This document shows, piece after piece, positions 8,686 through 16,045 of a stretch of DNA of 41,459 bases; within the stretch, counting starts at the first letter, position 1, and each line of letters begins with the position of its first letter. A program made the position numbers and the translations under genes. Origin of the DNA: an uncultured Ruthenibacterium sp. (GTDB lineage: Bacteria > Bacillota > Clostridia > Oscillospirales > Ruminococcaceae); NCBI GenBank assembly GCA_944388395.1, contig CALXIP010000028.1, forward strand, positions 1 to 41,459. The letters are read 5' to 3'. Under the pieces are notes generated by a model. That model saw only the letters and a list, made by a program, of their open reading frames with translations. It was not told where the DNA came from and made no database searches.

Positions 8686-8737
8686 TACATTTGTCGTTGA
8701 ATCCACTTTACGCTTTTCGTTTACATTTGTCAATGAA
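8686..8737. promoter_or_regulatory. Two BlaI-type operator repeats
   Basis: TACATTTGTCGTTGAA (8686-8701) and TACATTTGTCAATGAA (8722-8737) are 16-base copies that differ at two positions, start to start 36 bp apart. Each contains TACA-TT-TGTC, one base off the known BlaI/MecI core TACAnnTGTA. One overlaps the -35 box; the other lies just downstream of the -10. Confidence 0.7.
8705..8733 (-). promoter_or_regulatory. Promoter of the blaI-M56/M23 operon
   Basis: On the minus strand, a consensus -35 TTGACA (8728-8733), a 17-bp spacer and -10 TAAAGT (8705-8710). The -35 box sits within the upstream BlaI operator-like repeat, so repressor binding would block RNA polymerase. Confidence 0.8.
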
Positions 8738-8749
8738 AAAATTGTGAAC

Positions 8750-8774
8750 AAAAAAAGAGGCCGAAGCCTCTTTT
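8750..8774 (-). terminator. Terminator of the dedA-tcdA unit
   Basis: On the minus strand, AAAAGAGGC (8766-8774) and GCCTCTTTT (8753-8761) form a 9-bp stem with a 4-base loop, followed by a U tract. It overlaps the tcdA-like stop codon. Confidence 0.85.
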
Positions 8775-9489
8775 AGCGAACACCGGTCAGATCCTTGATG
8801 ACCTCACCGGCTAAAATCATGCCTGCAACGCCCGGCACAAAGCTGACGCTGCCCGGGGCCGGGCGGCCTGCCGTGCCTTTGCTCTCGCCGCCGGCCATGG
8901 GCGTGCGGGCAGGCTCGGTGCTGTACACCACCTTCAGGCTGTGCACGTCCCGCTTGCGCAGTTCGTGCCGCATGACCCGGGCCAGCGGGTCGCCGCTGGT
9001 CTTAAACAGGTCGGTCACCTGAAAACGGGTGGGATCCAGTTTATTGCCGCAGCCCATGGCGCTGATGATGGGAACGCCCGCCGCTTTGGCCCGGCAGATC
9101 AGCTCCAGTTTGGCGCTGACTGTATCAATGGCATCCACAATGTAATCGTACTCCGTCAGGGGATACTCCCCTGCGTTTTCCGGCAGATAAAACACCGCGT
9201 TGGCCGTGACGCACGTCTGGGGGCGAATGGCGTGAATGCGCTTTGCCATCACATCCACCTTTTTCTGTCCCAGGGCATCCACCGTTGCCGCCAGCTGCCG
9301 GTTCAAATTGGTGACGTTCACCTCGTCGCTGTCAAACAGCGTGATATGCCCCACGCCGCCCCGGGCCAGGGCTTCCACCGCGTGGCCGCCCACGCCGCCC
9401 ACGCCGAACACGGCCACATGGCAGGCCGCCAGCTTTTCCACAGCCGGCCAACCCAACAGCAGGGCGCTGCGCGCCGACATTTCTTCCAT
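8773..9489 (-). CDS. tcdA: tRNA threonylcarbamoyladenosine dehydratase (TcdA/CsdL-like, ThiF/E1 family)
   Basis: A protein of 238 residues from the ATG at 9489 with a GGGAGAG ribosome site; the open frame continues upstream through dedA but that part is not coding. E1-like features are VFGVGGVGGHAVEALARGG (nucleotide-binding glycine loop, residues about 27-45), DSDEVNVTNLNRQ, and DAIDTVSAKLELI. TcdA uses ATP to cyclise t6A37 to ct6A in tRNA. The C-terminal half with MGCGNKLDPTRFQVTDLFKTSGDPLARVMRHELRKR is diagnostic for this subfamily rather than MoeB/ThiF. It follows dedA by 22 bp. Confidence 0.92.
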   Translation of the reverse strand: MEEMSARSALLLGWPAVEKLAACHVAVFGVGGVGGHAVEALARGGVGHITLFDSDEVNVTNLNRQLAATVDALGQKKVDVMAKRIHAIRPQTCVTANAVFYLPENAGEYPLTEYDYIVDAIDTVSAKLELICRAKAAGVPIISAMGCGNKLDPTRFQVTDLFKTSGDPLARVMRHELRKRDVHSLKVVYSTEPARTPMAGGESKGTAGRPAPGSVSFVPGVAGMILAGEVIKDLTGVR

Positions 9490-9511
9490 ATTGCTCTCCC
9501 GCCTTTCGGGT

Positions 9512-10150
9512 TTATTGTACCCCGGAAGAGCGTGTTGCGTCAATTCTGCGTTTTCGAACCGTGCGAAAAAGCACAGCGCCCACCGCCGCCGCGGCCAAAA
9601 TCCATTTGACTGCATCGGAAACCTGTGCCAGCGCGCCGGTGATGACCGGCCAGTTTTCACCGGCCAGAGCGCCAAGGCCCACCAGAAGAAGGTTCCAGGC
9701 AGTGCTGCCTGCCGTGGTCAACACAAGGAACGGCACAAAGCGCATCCCCGCCATACCCGCCGGAATGGAAATCAGGCTGCGCAAAATGGGGATGCAACGG
9801 CAGTACAGCACACTGGGCCAGCCGTGGGCGGAAAACCAGTCCGCCGCTTTCTGCACATCTTCCTGTTCCAGCTTCAGACGGCGGCCCGCCGGGCCGGACA
9901 GCAGCGCGTTCAGGCGGTCCGGGGAAAGCGCGCGGCCCAGCCCGTACAGGATCACCGCGCCGGCCACGCTTCCCCCGGTAGCCGCTGCGATCACGGCAGG
10001 CACCGTCAATGCCGTGCAGCTGGTGAGAAAGCCCGCAAACGTCAAAATCACTTCGCTGGGAATGGGCGGGAACAGGTTTTCCACCGCAATCAGAAAAAAC
10101 ACGCCCCATGCACCGAAATGTCCCAATACATCCAACACCATCTGCTGCAC
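9512..10150 (-). CDS. DedA family membrane protein
   Basis: About 212 residues from a GTG at 10150, which has AGGAGG exactly 7 bases upstream; the ATG at 10156 abuts that site, so the GTG is favoured. The N-terminal ENLFPPIPSEVILTFAGFL is the DedA signature. The downstream segment RCIPILRSLISIPAGMAGMRFVPFL corresponds to the conserved arginine motif (F/Y-x-R-x-x-P-x-x-R). Four to five membrane helices are visible. DedA proteins act in undecaprenyl-phosphate or phospholipid recycling and depend on membrane potential; the exact lipid here is unknown. It forms a unit with the tcdA-like gene downstream. Confidence 0.9.
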   Translation of the reverse strand: MQQMVLDVLGHFGAWGVFFLIAVENLFPPIPSEVILTFAGFLTSCTALTVPAVIAAATGGSVAGAVILYGLGRALSPDRLNALLSGPAGRRLKLEQEDVQKAADWFSAHGWPSVLYCRCIPILRSLISIPAGMAGMRFVPFLVLTTAGSTAWNLLLVGLGALAGENWPVITGALAQVSDAVKWILAAAAVGAVLFRTVRKRRIDATRSSGVQ

Positions 10151-10198
10151 AGCCATCCCTCCTCGCCCATGTTTATGCGGCGAAAGGCCGGCTGATGC

Positions 10199-10234
10199 CA
10201 AAAAGGCCCGCACACCGTCACCGGTGCGCGGGCC
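10199..10234 (-). terminator. Terminator after the metallophosphoesterase gene
   Basis: A 13-bp stem with one mismatch (GGCCCGC-x-CACCG arms, 10205-10234, 3-4 base loop) is followed on the minus strand by a T run (10199-10204). It ends the four-gene operon that starts near 14666. Confidence 0.85.
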
Positions 10235-10239
10235 CTGCC

Positions 10240-10878
10240 TCATTTTCTAGGAAAACCGCCTGGAATGGACAGCATGTCCACCGGGATATCGAACACATAC
10301 CGCTCGTAGGCGTTGATAATCGTAGTGGCCCCCCGCTGTGTCCGGCGGGGAATGTCCTGCCCGTAATTCATGTGCACATGGCCGTGCACAAAAAACGCGG
10401 GCTGATAACGGTCCATCAAATCGTTGAATGTTTGGAAGCCGCGATGGGCCATGTCCGTTCCGTCGTTGATGCCCTGGGCGGGCGCATGGGTCAGCAAAAT
10501 GTCAAACCCTTTGTTGCGCCACAAAGCGTATTTCATGCGTGCGGCGCGCAGGCACATCTCCCGCTCGGAATACTGAAAATGCCCGGGCCGATAGCGCATG
10601 GAGCCGCCCAGGCCCAGAATCCGCAGGCCGCAATAGTTGTAGATCTTGTCTTCCACACAGATGCAGCTGCAGGAATCGGGCGGATTCTTTTTGTATGGCT
10701 CGTCGTGATTTCCATGGACGTACAGAATGGGGGCGTGGCTGAACGTGGCGAGAAAATCCAGATACTGCGCTTTCAGGTCACCGCAGGACAGGATCAGATC
10801 GATGTCCTTCAGTTTCTCCGGCTGAAAAAAGTCCCAGAGATACTTGGACTCCTCATCCGCAATGGCCAGAACCTTCAT
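10240..10878 (-). CDS. Calcineurin-like metallophosphoesterase
   Basis: A protein of 212 residues from the ATG at 10878 (GGAGGGGGAAAA before it), overlapping the previous gene by 4 bp (ATGA). Metal-binding motifs are in order: D-x-E near IADEESKYLW (where D-x-H is usual), LSCGDLK, HGNHDEP, LTHAP and HGHVHMNYG. It is a cytosolic phosphodiesterase or phosphatase of the YfcE/Icc type; the substrate is unknown. Translational coupling to the BMP-domain protein suggests a shared process, perhaps turnover of a nucleotide ligand (inference). The first metal motif has an acidic residue at the usual histidine position (IADEE), as in a subset of the family. Confidence 0.9.
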   Translation of the reverse strand: MKVLAIADEESKYLWDFFQPEKLKDIDLILSCGDLKAQYLDFLATFSHAPILYVHGNHDEPYKKNPPDSCSCICVEDKIYNYCGLRILGLGGSMRYRPGHFQYSEREMCLRAARMKYALWRNKGFDILLTHAPAQGINDGTDMAHRGFQTFNDLMDRYQPAFFVHGHVHMNYGQDIPRRTQRGATTIINAYERYVFDIPVDMLSIPGGFPRK

Positions 10879-12806
10879 TTTTCCCCCTCCCCTTCTTTGG
10901 TCACGCCCTGCAGGCAGACCATGGGCTTTGCCGCATCGATCAGCTGGTCGAACTCGGGGATCCGTCCCACCACGTTGTCCACCAGCCAATCCATGCCGAT
11001 GATCTCTTCCGGCTCAAAGCGGTCGCCCTCTTTCAGGCGCACCGTACCGTTTTGATCCACGATCACACCGGCAAACGGTTCGAATTCACTGGAGCTGATG
11101 GCCTTGCGCAGCAGTTCCACCAGCCGGGTCGTGCCCTCCGGCAGGCTGCGGGAGACGATCACTTCCACCACACCGGCAGACATGCCCCACCAGTAATTGA
11201 TGGCGTGTGTGCCGGACTGGTCGCCGTCCTCTTTCCAGCGCCCGTCAAAAATGCTCTGGATGATTTTGATGTAAAACTCGCCCCAGTGCCAGAAGGGCAT
11301 GGCCAGATACTGCTCCTGTCCGTCTTCGGCGATGCGGTACAACCCGAACTCTCGGGGCGCATCGCTGTCCGGAGCGCGCAGGTCGATGTTCGAAATCACA
11401 TGCACGCCTTTTTCCCGGAAAGAGGCGTCCACATCACAATCCTTTACGGCGGTCCACTCCAGATACACCTTTGCCCGGGGATTGGTCATTTTCGCGCCCA
11501 GTGCAAAGGCGTTGATGCCCGCCGTCATCCCATAGGTGGGGTAGGTGGCCACATAGCCGATTTTGTTGTCGTCCGCGATGGCGCCCGCAATGGCTCCCAA
11601 AAGGAACTTGGCCTCATGAATGCGGCCGTAATAGGTGCGCACGTCCGGGTGAGTCATGTTCAGCGAGCAGTTCAAGAACTTCACCTGCGGATACTTGACT
11701 GCCGCTTTCAGGCAGTCTGCCATCAGTTTGGGCGTGGTGGTGAACACTACGTCGCAGCCGGCCTTCACCGCCTCTTCCAGTTTCTGCTGGGCATCTTCGC
11801 CCACACACACATCGTTGAAGGTCAGCGTCTTGACCCGGTCGCCGAAGGTCTCCTCCAGCTGGCTGCGCCCAAACTCGTGGGAATAAGTCCACGCGGACGT
11901 TGCCGGTGTGCGCTCGTTCAAAAACGCTACCTTCAAATGCGACGGTCCCATGGGCAGGATCTTGTTGAACAGGCTGCGGGACTGCTCGGGCGTGGGCGAC
12001 ATGGACAGCTCCACGGCATCCTGCTCGGTCAGGACCAGCACTTCCTTCCAGATGCGGGACAGATCCTCGCTCATCTTCTGAGTGGTTTTCTCCTTGACCG
12101 CGTCGTAACCGTACACGTTGATATATGCCAGCAGCGCGTCGCTGGAAGTGATGGGCAGCTTCTCGCCGCCGGCCGCCTGGAACGCCGGCGCAAACCGCAG
12201 ATACACCGAGGCCAGATCCTTGCGCTCAGTCTCCGTCCAGCGGCGGTCTGTGGGGCCGGTGGCCTCCAGAAGGCGGGTGAAGCCGCCCTCTTCCGTAAAC
12301 CAGAAGTAGTTCAGCTGGGTATGGTCGTAAAAGTTGATAAATTCATAATAAATCCGGTTTTCCTTGCTGTCCGTGGGAACGGGCACAATCCGCGTGACGT
12401 TGGCCCAGATGCTGGTGGCACCCAGGTATTTCAGAACACTGACGCGCTTGTTGCCCTCCTGCACGTAGAACCGGTTCATGAACTCATACACCTTGATGGG
12501 GTCGCGGATGCCCTCGTTCATCTGAATGCCGTACAGATTCATCCACTTGAAGGCAAACTCGCTGTCGTCCTTCAGCAGCGGCATAAAGGAGCGGGAAAAC
12601 GCCGCCCGGCGGCCCTTCGCCTTGGTGCCCACAATGCGGTCGGCCGGAATTTCCACCACGCCGATGGGCTGCTCATATTCCACGTCCACCTGCTTGAGCA
12701 GATCGTCCAGCACCTGCAGATAGGGATAGATGCCCTTGCTGACACATTCACGATAATTTCGCTGGCCCTGTCGCATGGCTTTGCGATAATCTTCTACATA
12801 GTACAA
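10875..12806 (-). CDS. Cytosolic BMP-domain (PnrA-like) ligand-binding protein with ParB-like N-terminal domain
   Basis: A protein of 643 residues. The start is a TTG at 12806 with GAGGGG 6 bases upstream. There is no signal peptide or lipobox, unlike normal BMP/PnrA nucleoside-binding lipoproteins. Residues about 45-130 (IPADRIVGTKAKGRR through FYVQEGNKRVSVLKYLGA) look like a ParB/sulfiredoxin fold with EGNKR as the G-x-x-R motif. Residues about 291-590 carry the periplasmic-binding fold of BMP (LKVAFLNERT, DVVFTTTPKL, AKFLLGAIAGAIADDNKIGYVATYPTYG). It may sense a nucleoside or sugar in the cytosol. No transporter is adjacent, and its partner is the coupled metallophosphoesterase. Confidence 0.8.
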   Translation of the reverse strand: MYYVEDYRKAMRQGQRNYRECVSKGIYPYLQVLDDLLKQVDVEYEQPIGVVEIPADRIVGTKAKGRRAAFSRSFMPLLKDDSEFAFKWMNLYGIQMNEGIRDPIKVYEFMNRFYVQEGNKRVSVLKYLGATSIWANVTRIVPVPTDSKENRIYYEFINFYDHTQLNYFWFTEEGGFTRLLEATGPTDRRWTETERKDLASVYLRFAPAFQAAGGEKLPITSSDALLAYINVYGYDAVKEKTTQKMSEDLSRIWKEVLVLTEQDAVELSMSPTPEQSRSLFNKILPMGPSHLKVAFLNERTPATSAWTYSHEFGRSQLEETFGDRVKTLTFNDVCVGEDAQQKLEEAVKAGCDVVFTTTPKLMADCLKAAVKYPQVKFLNCSLNMTHPDVRTYYGRIHEAKFLLGAIAGAIADDNKIGYVATYPTYGMTAGINAFALGAKMTNPRAKVYLEWTAVKDCDVDASFREKGVHVISNIDLRAPDSDAPREFGLYRIAEDGQEQYLAMPFWHWGEFYIKIIQSIFDGRWKEDGDQSGTHAINYWWGMSAGVVEVIVSRSLPEGTTRLVELLRKAISSSEFEPFAGVIVDQNGTVRLKEGDRFEPEEIIGMDWLVDNVVGRIPEFDQLIDAAKPMVCLQGVTKEGEGEK

Positions 12807-12840
12807 AGCAAACCCCTCGCTTTCAATGTTTCATTTTCAC

Positions 12841-14175
12841 TTATGCGCCGATCAGCGACAGCGCCGTACCCGCGGCACACAGCACCACCAGCACGGCCAA
12901 GGGACGCTGAAAGCGCCGCTTCGTATCCTCCAGGCTCTGCCATACACACAACGTGACAAACAGGCAGGCCATCAAAAAGAAAAATGCCGTTCGGTCGCCG
13001 GACTGCCACACGGTGGGAGAGAAGCCCAGCATGGCCCGGGAGGCAAAACCGCCGCACAGCGCTGTGCCGGCTGCCCAGGCCCGGGCACTGTGGCCCAGCG
13101 CCAGATAAAGGTTGACGATGCACACGGCAAACACCGCGCACAAAAACAGGAACGGCAAATACCGCTTCCATTCCCAGGCGGTCACCACCGTGACGGTTCC
13201 CTTGACCGTCAGCCCGTTTTTGAAGAAAGACAATTTGGGAAACAGCTGCGTCAGCGGCTGGCCCCAAACGCCCAAAACCAGCACCGCGGCGACCGGGAAC
13301 AGTCCCATCAGCCGCGCCGCCCAGCAGCGGTACCGGGCCCAGATCCCGCAGCACAGAGCCGCGAACATCAAAAAGAATGTCATTTCCCGGGCATAGATCA
13401 CACCGGACAGCGCGTTGGAAATGCCCAGCTCCGCATTCTGGAAAAAGCCTCGCATGCCGAAATCGATAAACCAGCTGGTGGCCTCGCCCGCAGCCCGGGC
13501 CGCAGTGCCCGGACAAGTCAGCGCATACACGCCGTTGGCCGCCACCACCGCCAGCTGCGCCCACACCAGCCAATGGGGCCGGCGGCGCGCTGCGGCATGC
13601 CACACCAGCAGTCCTGCCAGGCACACACCCGCCACGACCATGACCTGCTCCATGTTGGCGGCATACAGCATCAGCAAAAGCGAACCCGCCGCGCTCCACC
13701 AGGGGATGCTTTCGCCCCGCAAAGCACGGGCCAGCGGCTGCGCCGCGGCCAGGGCGGCAGTCAGCGGCCAGACAAACACCAGTGTGGTGCACACCCAGCC
13801 GGCGCTGGACAGCTGCGCCCAGTCATAGCAAAGCAGCAGGCCGGCGGCCATCCATCCCACACGGGCCGACCGGTGCGCATTCAGAAGGCGGGCGGTCAGC
13901 CACGCGTCCAGCGTGATCAAAACCGGGTCCGCCAGGCGCCAGATCCAGGTGGGCCAGGATTCCACGATGCACAGGACCGCCTCCACCAGTGTACGGGCGG
14001 ACCAAGTGGAATAATGCCAGAGGGAAAAGTCCCACAGAGAATATTTTTCCAGCATGGTGGCATACATGGGGTCGTCCCCGGTGCCCAGTGTCCACTGGGC
14101 ATGAAGCGCCAGCATCACAGCCAGCAGCACCAGGTACGGCAGGCGGGCATCCCGCCAAAGGCTGCGCTGTTTCAT
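12841..14175 (-). CDS. Polytopic membrane protein, DUF6056/GtrII-like
   Basis: A protein of 444 residues with about 10-11 hydrophobic helices. An early extracytoplasmic segment (GTGDDPMYATMLEKYSLWDF then WSARTLVEA) has the acidic pair after the first helix typical of GT-C type glycosyltransferases and DUF6056 proteins. This suggests transfer of a sugar from a lipid carrier at the outer face of the membrane; the assignment rests on topology and this motif only. It overlaps the preceding 164-residue gene by 4 bp and precedes the BMP-domain gene by 34 bp. Confidence 0.7.
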   Translation of the reverse strand: MKQRSLWRDARLPYLVLLAVMLALHAQWTLGTGDDPMYATMLEKYSLWDFSLWHYSTWSARTLVEAVLCIVESWPTWIWRLADPVLITLDAWLTARLLNAHRSARVGWMAAGLLLCYDWAQLSSAGWVCTTLVFVWPLTAALAAAQPLARALRGESIPWWSAAGSLLLMLYAANMEQVMVVAGVCLAGLLVWHAAARRRPHWLVWAQLAVVAANGVYALTCPGTAARAAGEATSWFIDFGMRGFFQNAELGISNALSGVIYAREMTFFLMFAALCCGIWARYRCWAARLMGLFPVAAVLVLGVWGQPLTQLFPKLSFFKNGLTVKGTVTVVTAWEWKRYLPFLFLCAVFAVCIVNLYLALGHSARAWAAGTALCGGFASRAMLGFSPTVWQSGDRTAFFFLMACLFVTLCVWQSLEDTKRRFQRPLAVLVVLCAAGTALSLIGA

Positions 14176-14666
14176 TGCGCCACCTCCACTCTGCGGCCGG
14201 TGTGCACCAGCGCATTGTGCCCATCGTTGCGGTAGGCGATGCAGATCTCGTACTCTTCGGCCGGATGCTCCAGCCCGGACGCCTTTGCCCGCGCGGAAAA
14301 GCCGCCGTACTGTGCCAGCGGAAGGCCGGTGGCCTGCCGGGCGGCCTCGCTCTCCACCATCTGGGTGGGCAGCAGGATATAGGTGTCATCCTCTGCATGA
14401 TACAGTACCACACGGGTATCCACGGATTCAAAGCGCTCGCCTTCCACCGCCGCATACCCGTCCACACAGAGCACACCGTCCTGAAGGGAACACGCCGTGT
14501 AGAACACAAAGCCGGCGGGTGCCTGCTGGGTATATTCGGCCGGGTCCAGCGCTCTCACCGCGCGCAGCCCCCAGGACCACAGCAGCGTAAACGCCGCCAC
14601 GCCGCAAACCGCCAGCGCGCACAAAAAAACAACCACCCGCTTTTTCGCGGGGACAAATTGCTGCAT
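14172..14666 (-). CDS. Membrane-anchored protein of unknown function (164 aa)
   Basis: First gene of the operon ending at 10240. AGGAGG lies 6 bases before the ATG. One membrane helix (residues about 10-32, KKRVVVFLCALAVCGVAAFTLLW) is followed by an extracytoplasmic domain of about 130 residues with beta-strand character (GVLCVDGYAAVEGERFESVDTRVVLYHAEDDTYILLPTQ would form strands). I recognise no family. It overlaps the 444-residue membrane protein gene (ATGA), so the two products probably work together at the cell surface. Confidence 0.75.
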   Translation of the reverse strand: MQQFVPAKKRVVVFLCALAVCGVAAFTLLWSWGLRAVRALDPAEYTQQAPAGFVFYTACSLQDGVLCVDGYAAVEGERFESVDTRVVLYHAEDDTYILLPTQMVESEAARQATGLPLAQYGGFSARAKASGLEHPAEEYEICIAYRNDGHNALVHTGRRVEVAQ

Positions 14667-14704
14667 AAAAGACCTCCTGCGCGGCTGCGCCGCGTTCTTG
14701 TTCT

Positions 14705-14733
14705 ATTGTCCAATGTTCCCCGCCGTTTGTCAA
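14705..14733 (-). promoter_or_regulatory. Strong promoter of the four-gene operon 14666-10240
   Basis: On the minus strand, TTGACA (14728-14733), a 17-bp spacer and GACAAT (14705-14710). It lies about 40 bases before the first start codon and back to back with the nim-like promoter. Confidence 0.8.
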
Positions 14734-14743
14734 GAATCAGGGG

Positions 14744-14771
14744 TTGCAAATCTTTTCATGCACTTTATAAT
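14744..14771 (+). promoter_or_regulatory. Promoter of the nim-like gene
   Basis: TTGCAA (14744-14749), a 16-bp spacer and a perfect -10 TATAAT (14766-14771), 37 bases before the ATG at 14809. Confidence 0.75.
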
Positions 14772-14808
14772 GAGAACCAGAGACATTTTTTGACGGGAGG
14801 AATTTTTC

Positions 14809-15312
14809 ATGCGTCCAATGAGACGAGTGGACCGGAAGACATCCCAGGAGGACGCGGTCCGCATTTTGCAGGAGAGCGACACCGGCTTTTTGTCCACGAT
14901 CAACGAAGACGGCAGCCCTTACTGCGTGCCTATGGCCTTTGTGTATCTGGACGGCGCGTTGTATTTCCACTGCGCCCGCGCCGGGCAGAAGCTGGACAAT
15001 CTGCAGCGGGATGCCCGGGCCTGCTTCACCTGCGTGCTGCACAGCAAGACCGCCCCGGCGGAGTATACCATTTATTTTGCCAGCTGCGTGGCGGAAGGCA
15101 CGGTGCATGTGGTGGAAAGCGAGGAGGAGCGCCTGCGTGCCAAACGCGCTTTGACCGAAAAATACTGTCCCGACCATCTGGACTGTCCGGCCTATGACCG
15201 CATGATGCGCGGCATGCCCGCCATCGTGATTCTTCGCATGGATCTTTCCGATCTGTGCGGAAAGGCCAACAAGGGCCAGCTCAAACACGTGGACGTGCCC
15301 GGCGTGGAATGA
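14809..15312 (+). CDS. Pyridoxamine 5'-phosphate oxidase-fold flavoprotein (NimA-like)
   Basis: A protein of 167 residues with GGGAGG before the ATG. The N-terminal MRRVDRKTSQEDAVRIL and then GFLSTINEDGSPYCVPMAFVYLDGALYFHCARAGQKLDNL are typical of the NimA/Pnp-oxidase-like split-barrel FMN family. NimA proteins can reduce 5-nitroimidazoles to harmless amines, but many homologues in gut Firmicutes are general FMN or heme binding proteins; resistance cannot be inferred from sequence. It is a single gene with its own promoter and terminator. Confidence 0.9.
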   Translation: MRPMRRVDRKTSQEDAVRILQESDTGFLSTINEDGSPYCVPMAFVYLDGALYFHCARAGQKLDNLQRDARACFTCVLHSKTAPAEYTIYFASCVAEGTVHVVESEEERLRAKRALTEKYCPDHLDCPAYDRMMRGMPAIVILRMDLSDLCGKANKGQLKHVDVPGVE

Positions 15313-15316
15313 GAAA

Positions 15317-15353
15317 AAGGCTTCGAAGCGATTGCTTCGAAGCCTTCTTTTTT
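15317..15353. terminator. Bidirectional terminator, nim-like gene and RarA-C-like gene
   Basis: A 13-bp perfect stem (AAGGCTTCGAAGC 15317-15329 with its complement 15334-15346) and a 4-base loop GATT. A run of T follows on the plus strand and A5 precedes it, so it serves both convergent genes. Confidence 0.93.
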
Positions 15354-15972
15354 AATACTGCCAGGAGTTGAACTCGAAAGCGGTGGGGCATTTTTCGCCC
15401 TTGTCTTCGCTTTCCAGCAGCGCTTTGTATTTCTCATAGATCTCCGCAGCGCCCTCGGTCTCATAATAGGGCTCCACACGGCTTGCCTCGGTGAGGAAGT
15501 GGTACACGTCCCGGCCCATGGCACGGCCGCGGCGGGTGTGCATATCCAGCGCGTAGTCGGGCACTTCAAACTTCTCGCCCACTTCGAACTCGTGGATGAG
15601 CAGGTTTTTCACATGGTCGCTGGAACGCTCTTTCTTCTGACGGCACAGATACCGGATGGCATGCACAAAGAACATGGGGCGGTCGCCGTCGTTGTAGGGG
15701 AATTCCTGCCGCATTTTGAACAGCGTGTAGATCAGGTTGGGTGCTTCGGGGTTGCCGAATCCGATGTCCTCCACGCTGATGCACAGCAGGCGGCGCCACA
15801 GTTTCTCCTCAAACTGCGGGCTGGTGATGTACATCTCATAAGCAGCGTGCAGCGCGTCCTCTTCCTTTCCGCGGCGGATCGCTTTCTGCAGCATCGCCAC
15901 CATCTCATCACCGGCATGACCATTGCGGGTCGTGATCTCGGACCAGGGATCGTAAGACATAAACTCGCTCAT
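15352..15972 (-). CDS. Stand-alone RarA/MgsA C-terminal-domain-like protein
   Basis: A protein of 206 residues with AGGAGG 6 bases before the ATG. The sequence matches the C-terminal clamp-loader-like domain of RarA/MgsA: DEMVAMLQKAIRRGKEEDALHAAYEM, LWRRLLCISVEDIGFGNPEAPNL, then EVPDYALDMHTRRGRAMGRDVYHFL. The AAA+ ATPase half of RarA (about 230 residues) is absent, and no remnant of it is present upstream, where the intergenic region is only 73 bp. RarA acts at stalled replication forks. This protein may regulate or oligomerise with a full RarA encoded elsewhere, or have another role (inference). It lies downstream of the ABC transporter genes on the same strand. Confidence 0.7.
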   Translation of the reverse strand: MSEFMSYDPWSEITTRNGHAGDEMVAMLQKAIRRGKEEDALHAAYEMYITSPQFEEKLWRRLLCISVEDIGFGNPEAPNLIYTLFKMRQEFPYNDGDRPMFFVHAIRYLCRQKKERSSDHVKNLLIHEFEVGEKFEVPDYALDMHTRRGRAMGRDVYHFLTEASRVEPYYETEGAAEIYEKYKALLESEDKGEKCPTAFEFNSWQY

Positions 15973-16011
15973 AAAAAACCTCCTGAAAATCAGTCGTATT
16001 CGGCGCGTACA

Positions 16012-16034
16012 GGGCTGCCGAAAAACGGCAGCCC
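16012..16034 (-). other. Hairpin between the ABC permease gene and the RarA-C-like gene
   Basis: A perfect 9-bp stem GGGCTGCCG/CGGCAGCCC with a 5-base loop lies directly after the permease stop. No U tract follows, so it may stabilise the upstream mRNA 3' end or give only partial termination. Confidence 0.6.
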
Positions 16035-16045
16035 CGGGTGCGTCG

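Noticed and set aside
11052..12956. A 634-residue plus-strand open frame
   Set aside because: It is antisense to the BMP-domain gene. Its composition is shadow-like, with no start signal and no family motif.
14809..15312. Nitroimidazole resistance gene (nim) in the strict sense
   Set aside because: Only the family fold and NimA-like segments are visible. Many such homologues do not give resistance, so the name was kept as NimA-like.
16012..16034. Rho-independent terminator after the ABC permease gene
   Set aside because: The stem is good but no U run follows. It is listed only as a hairpin.
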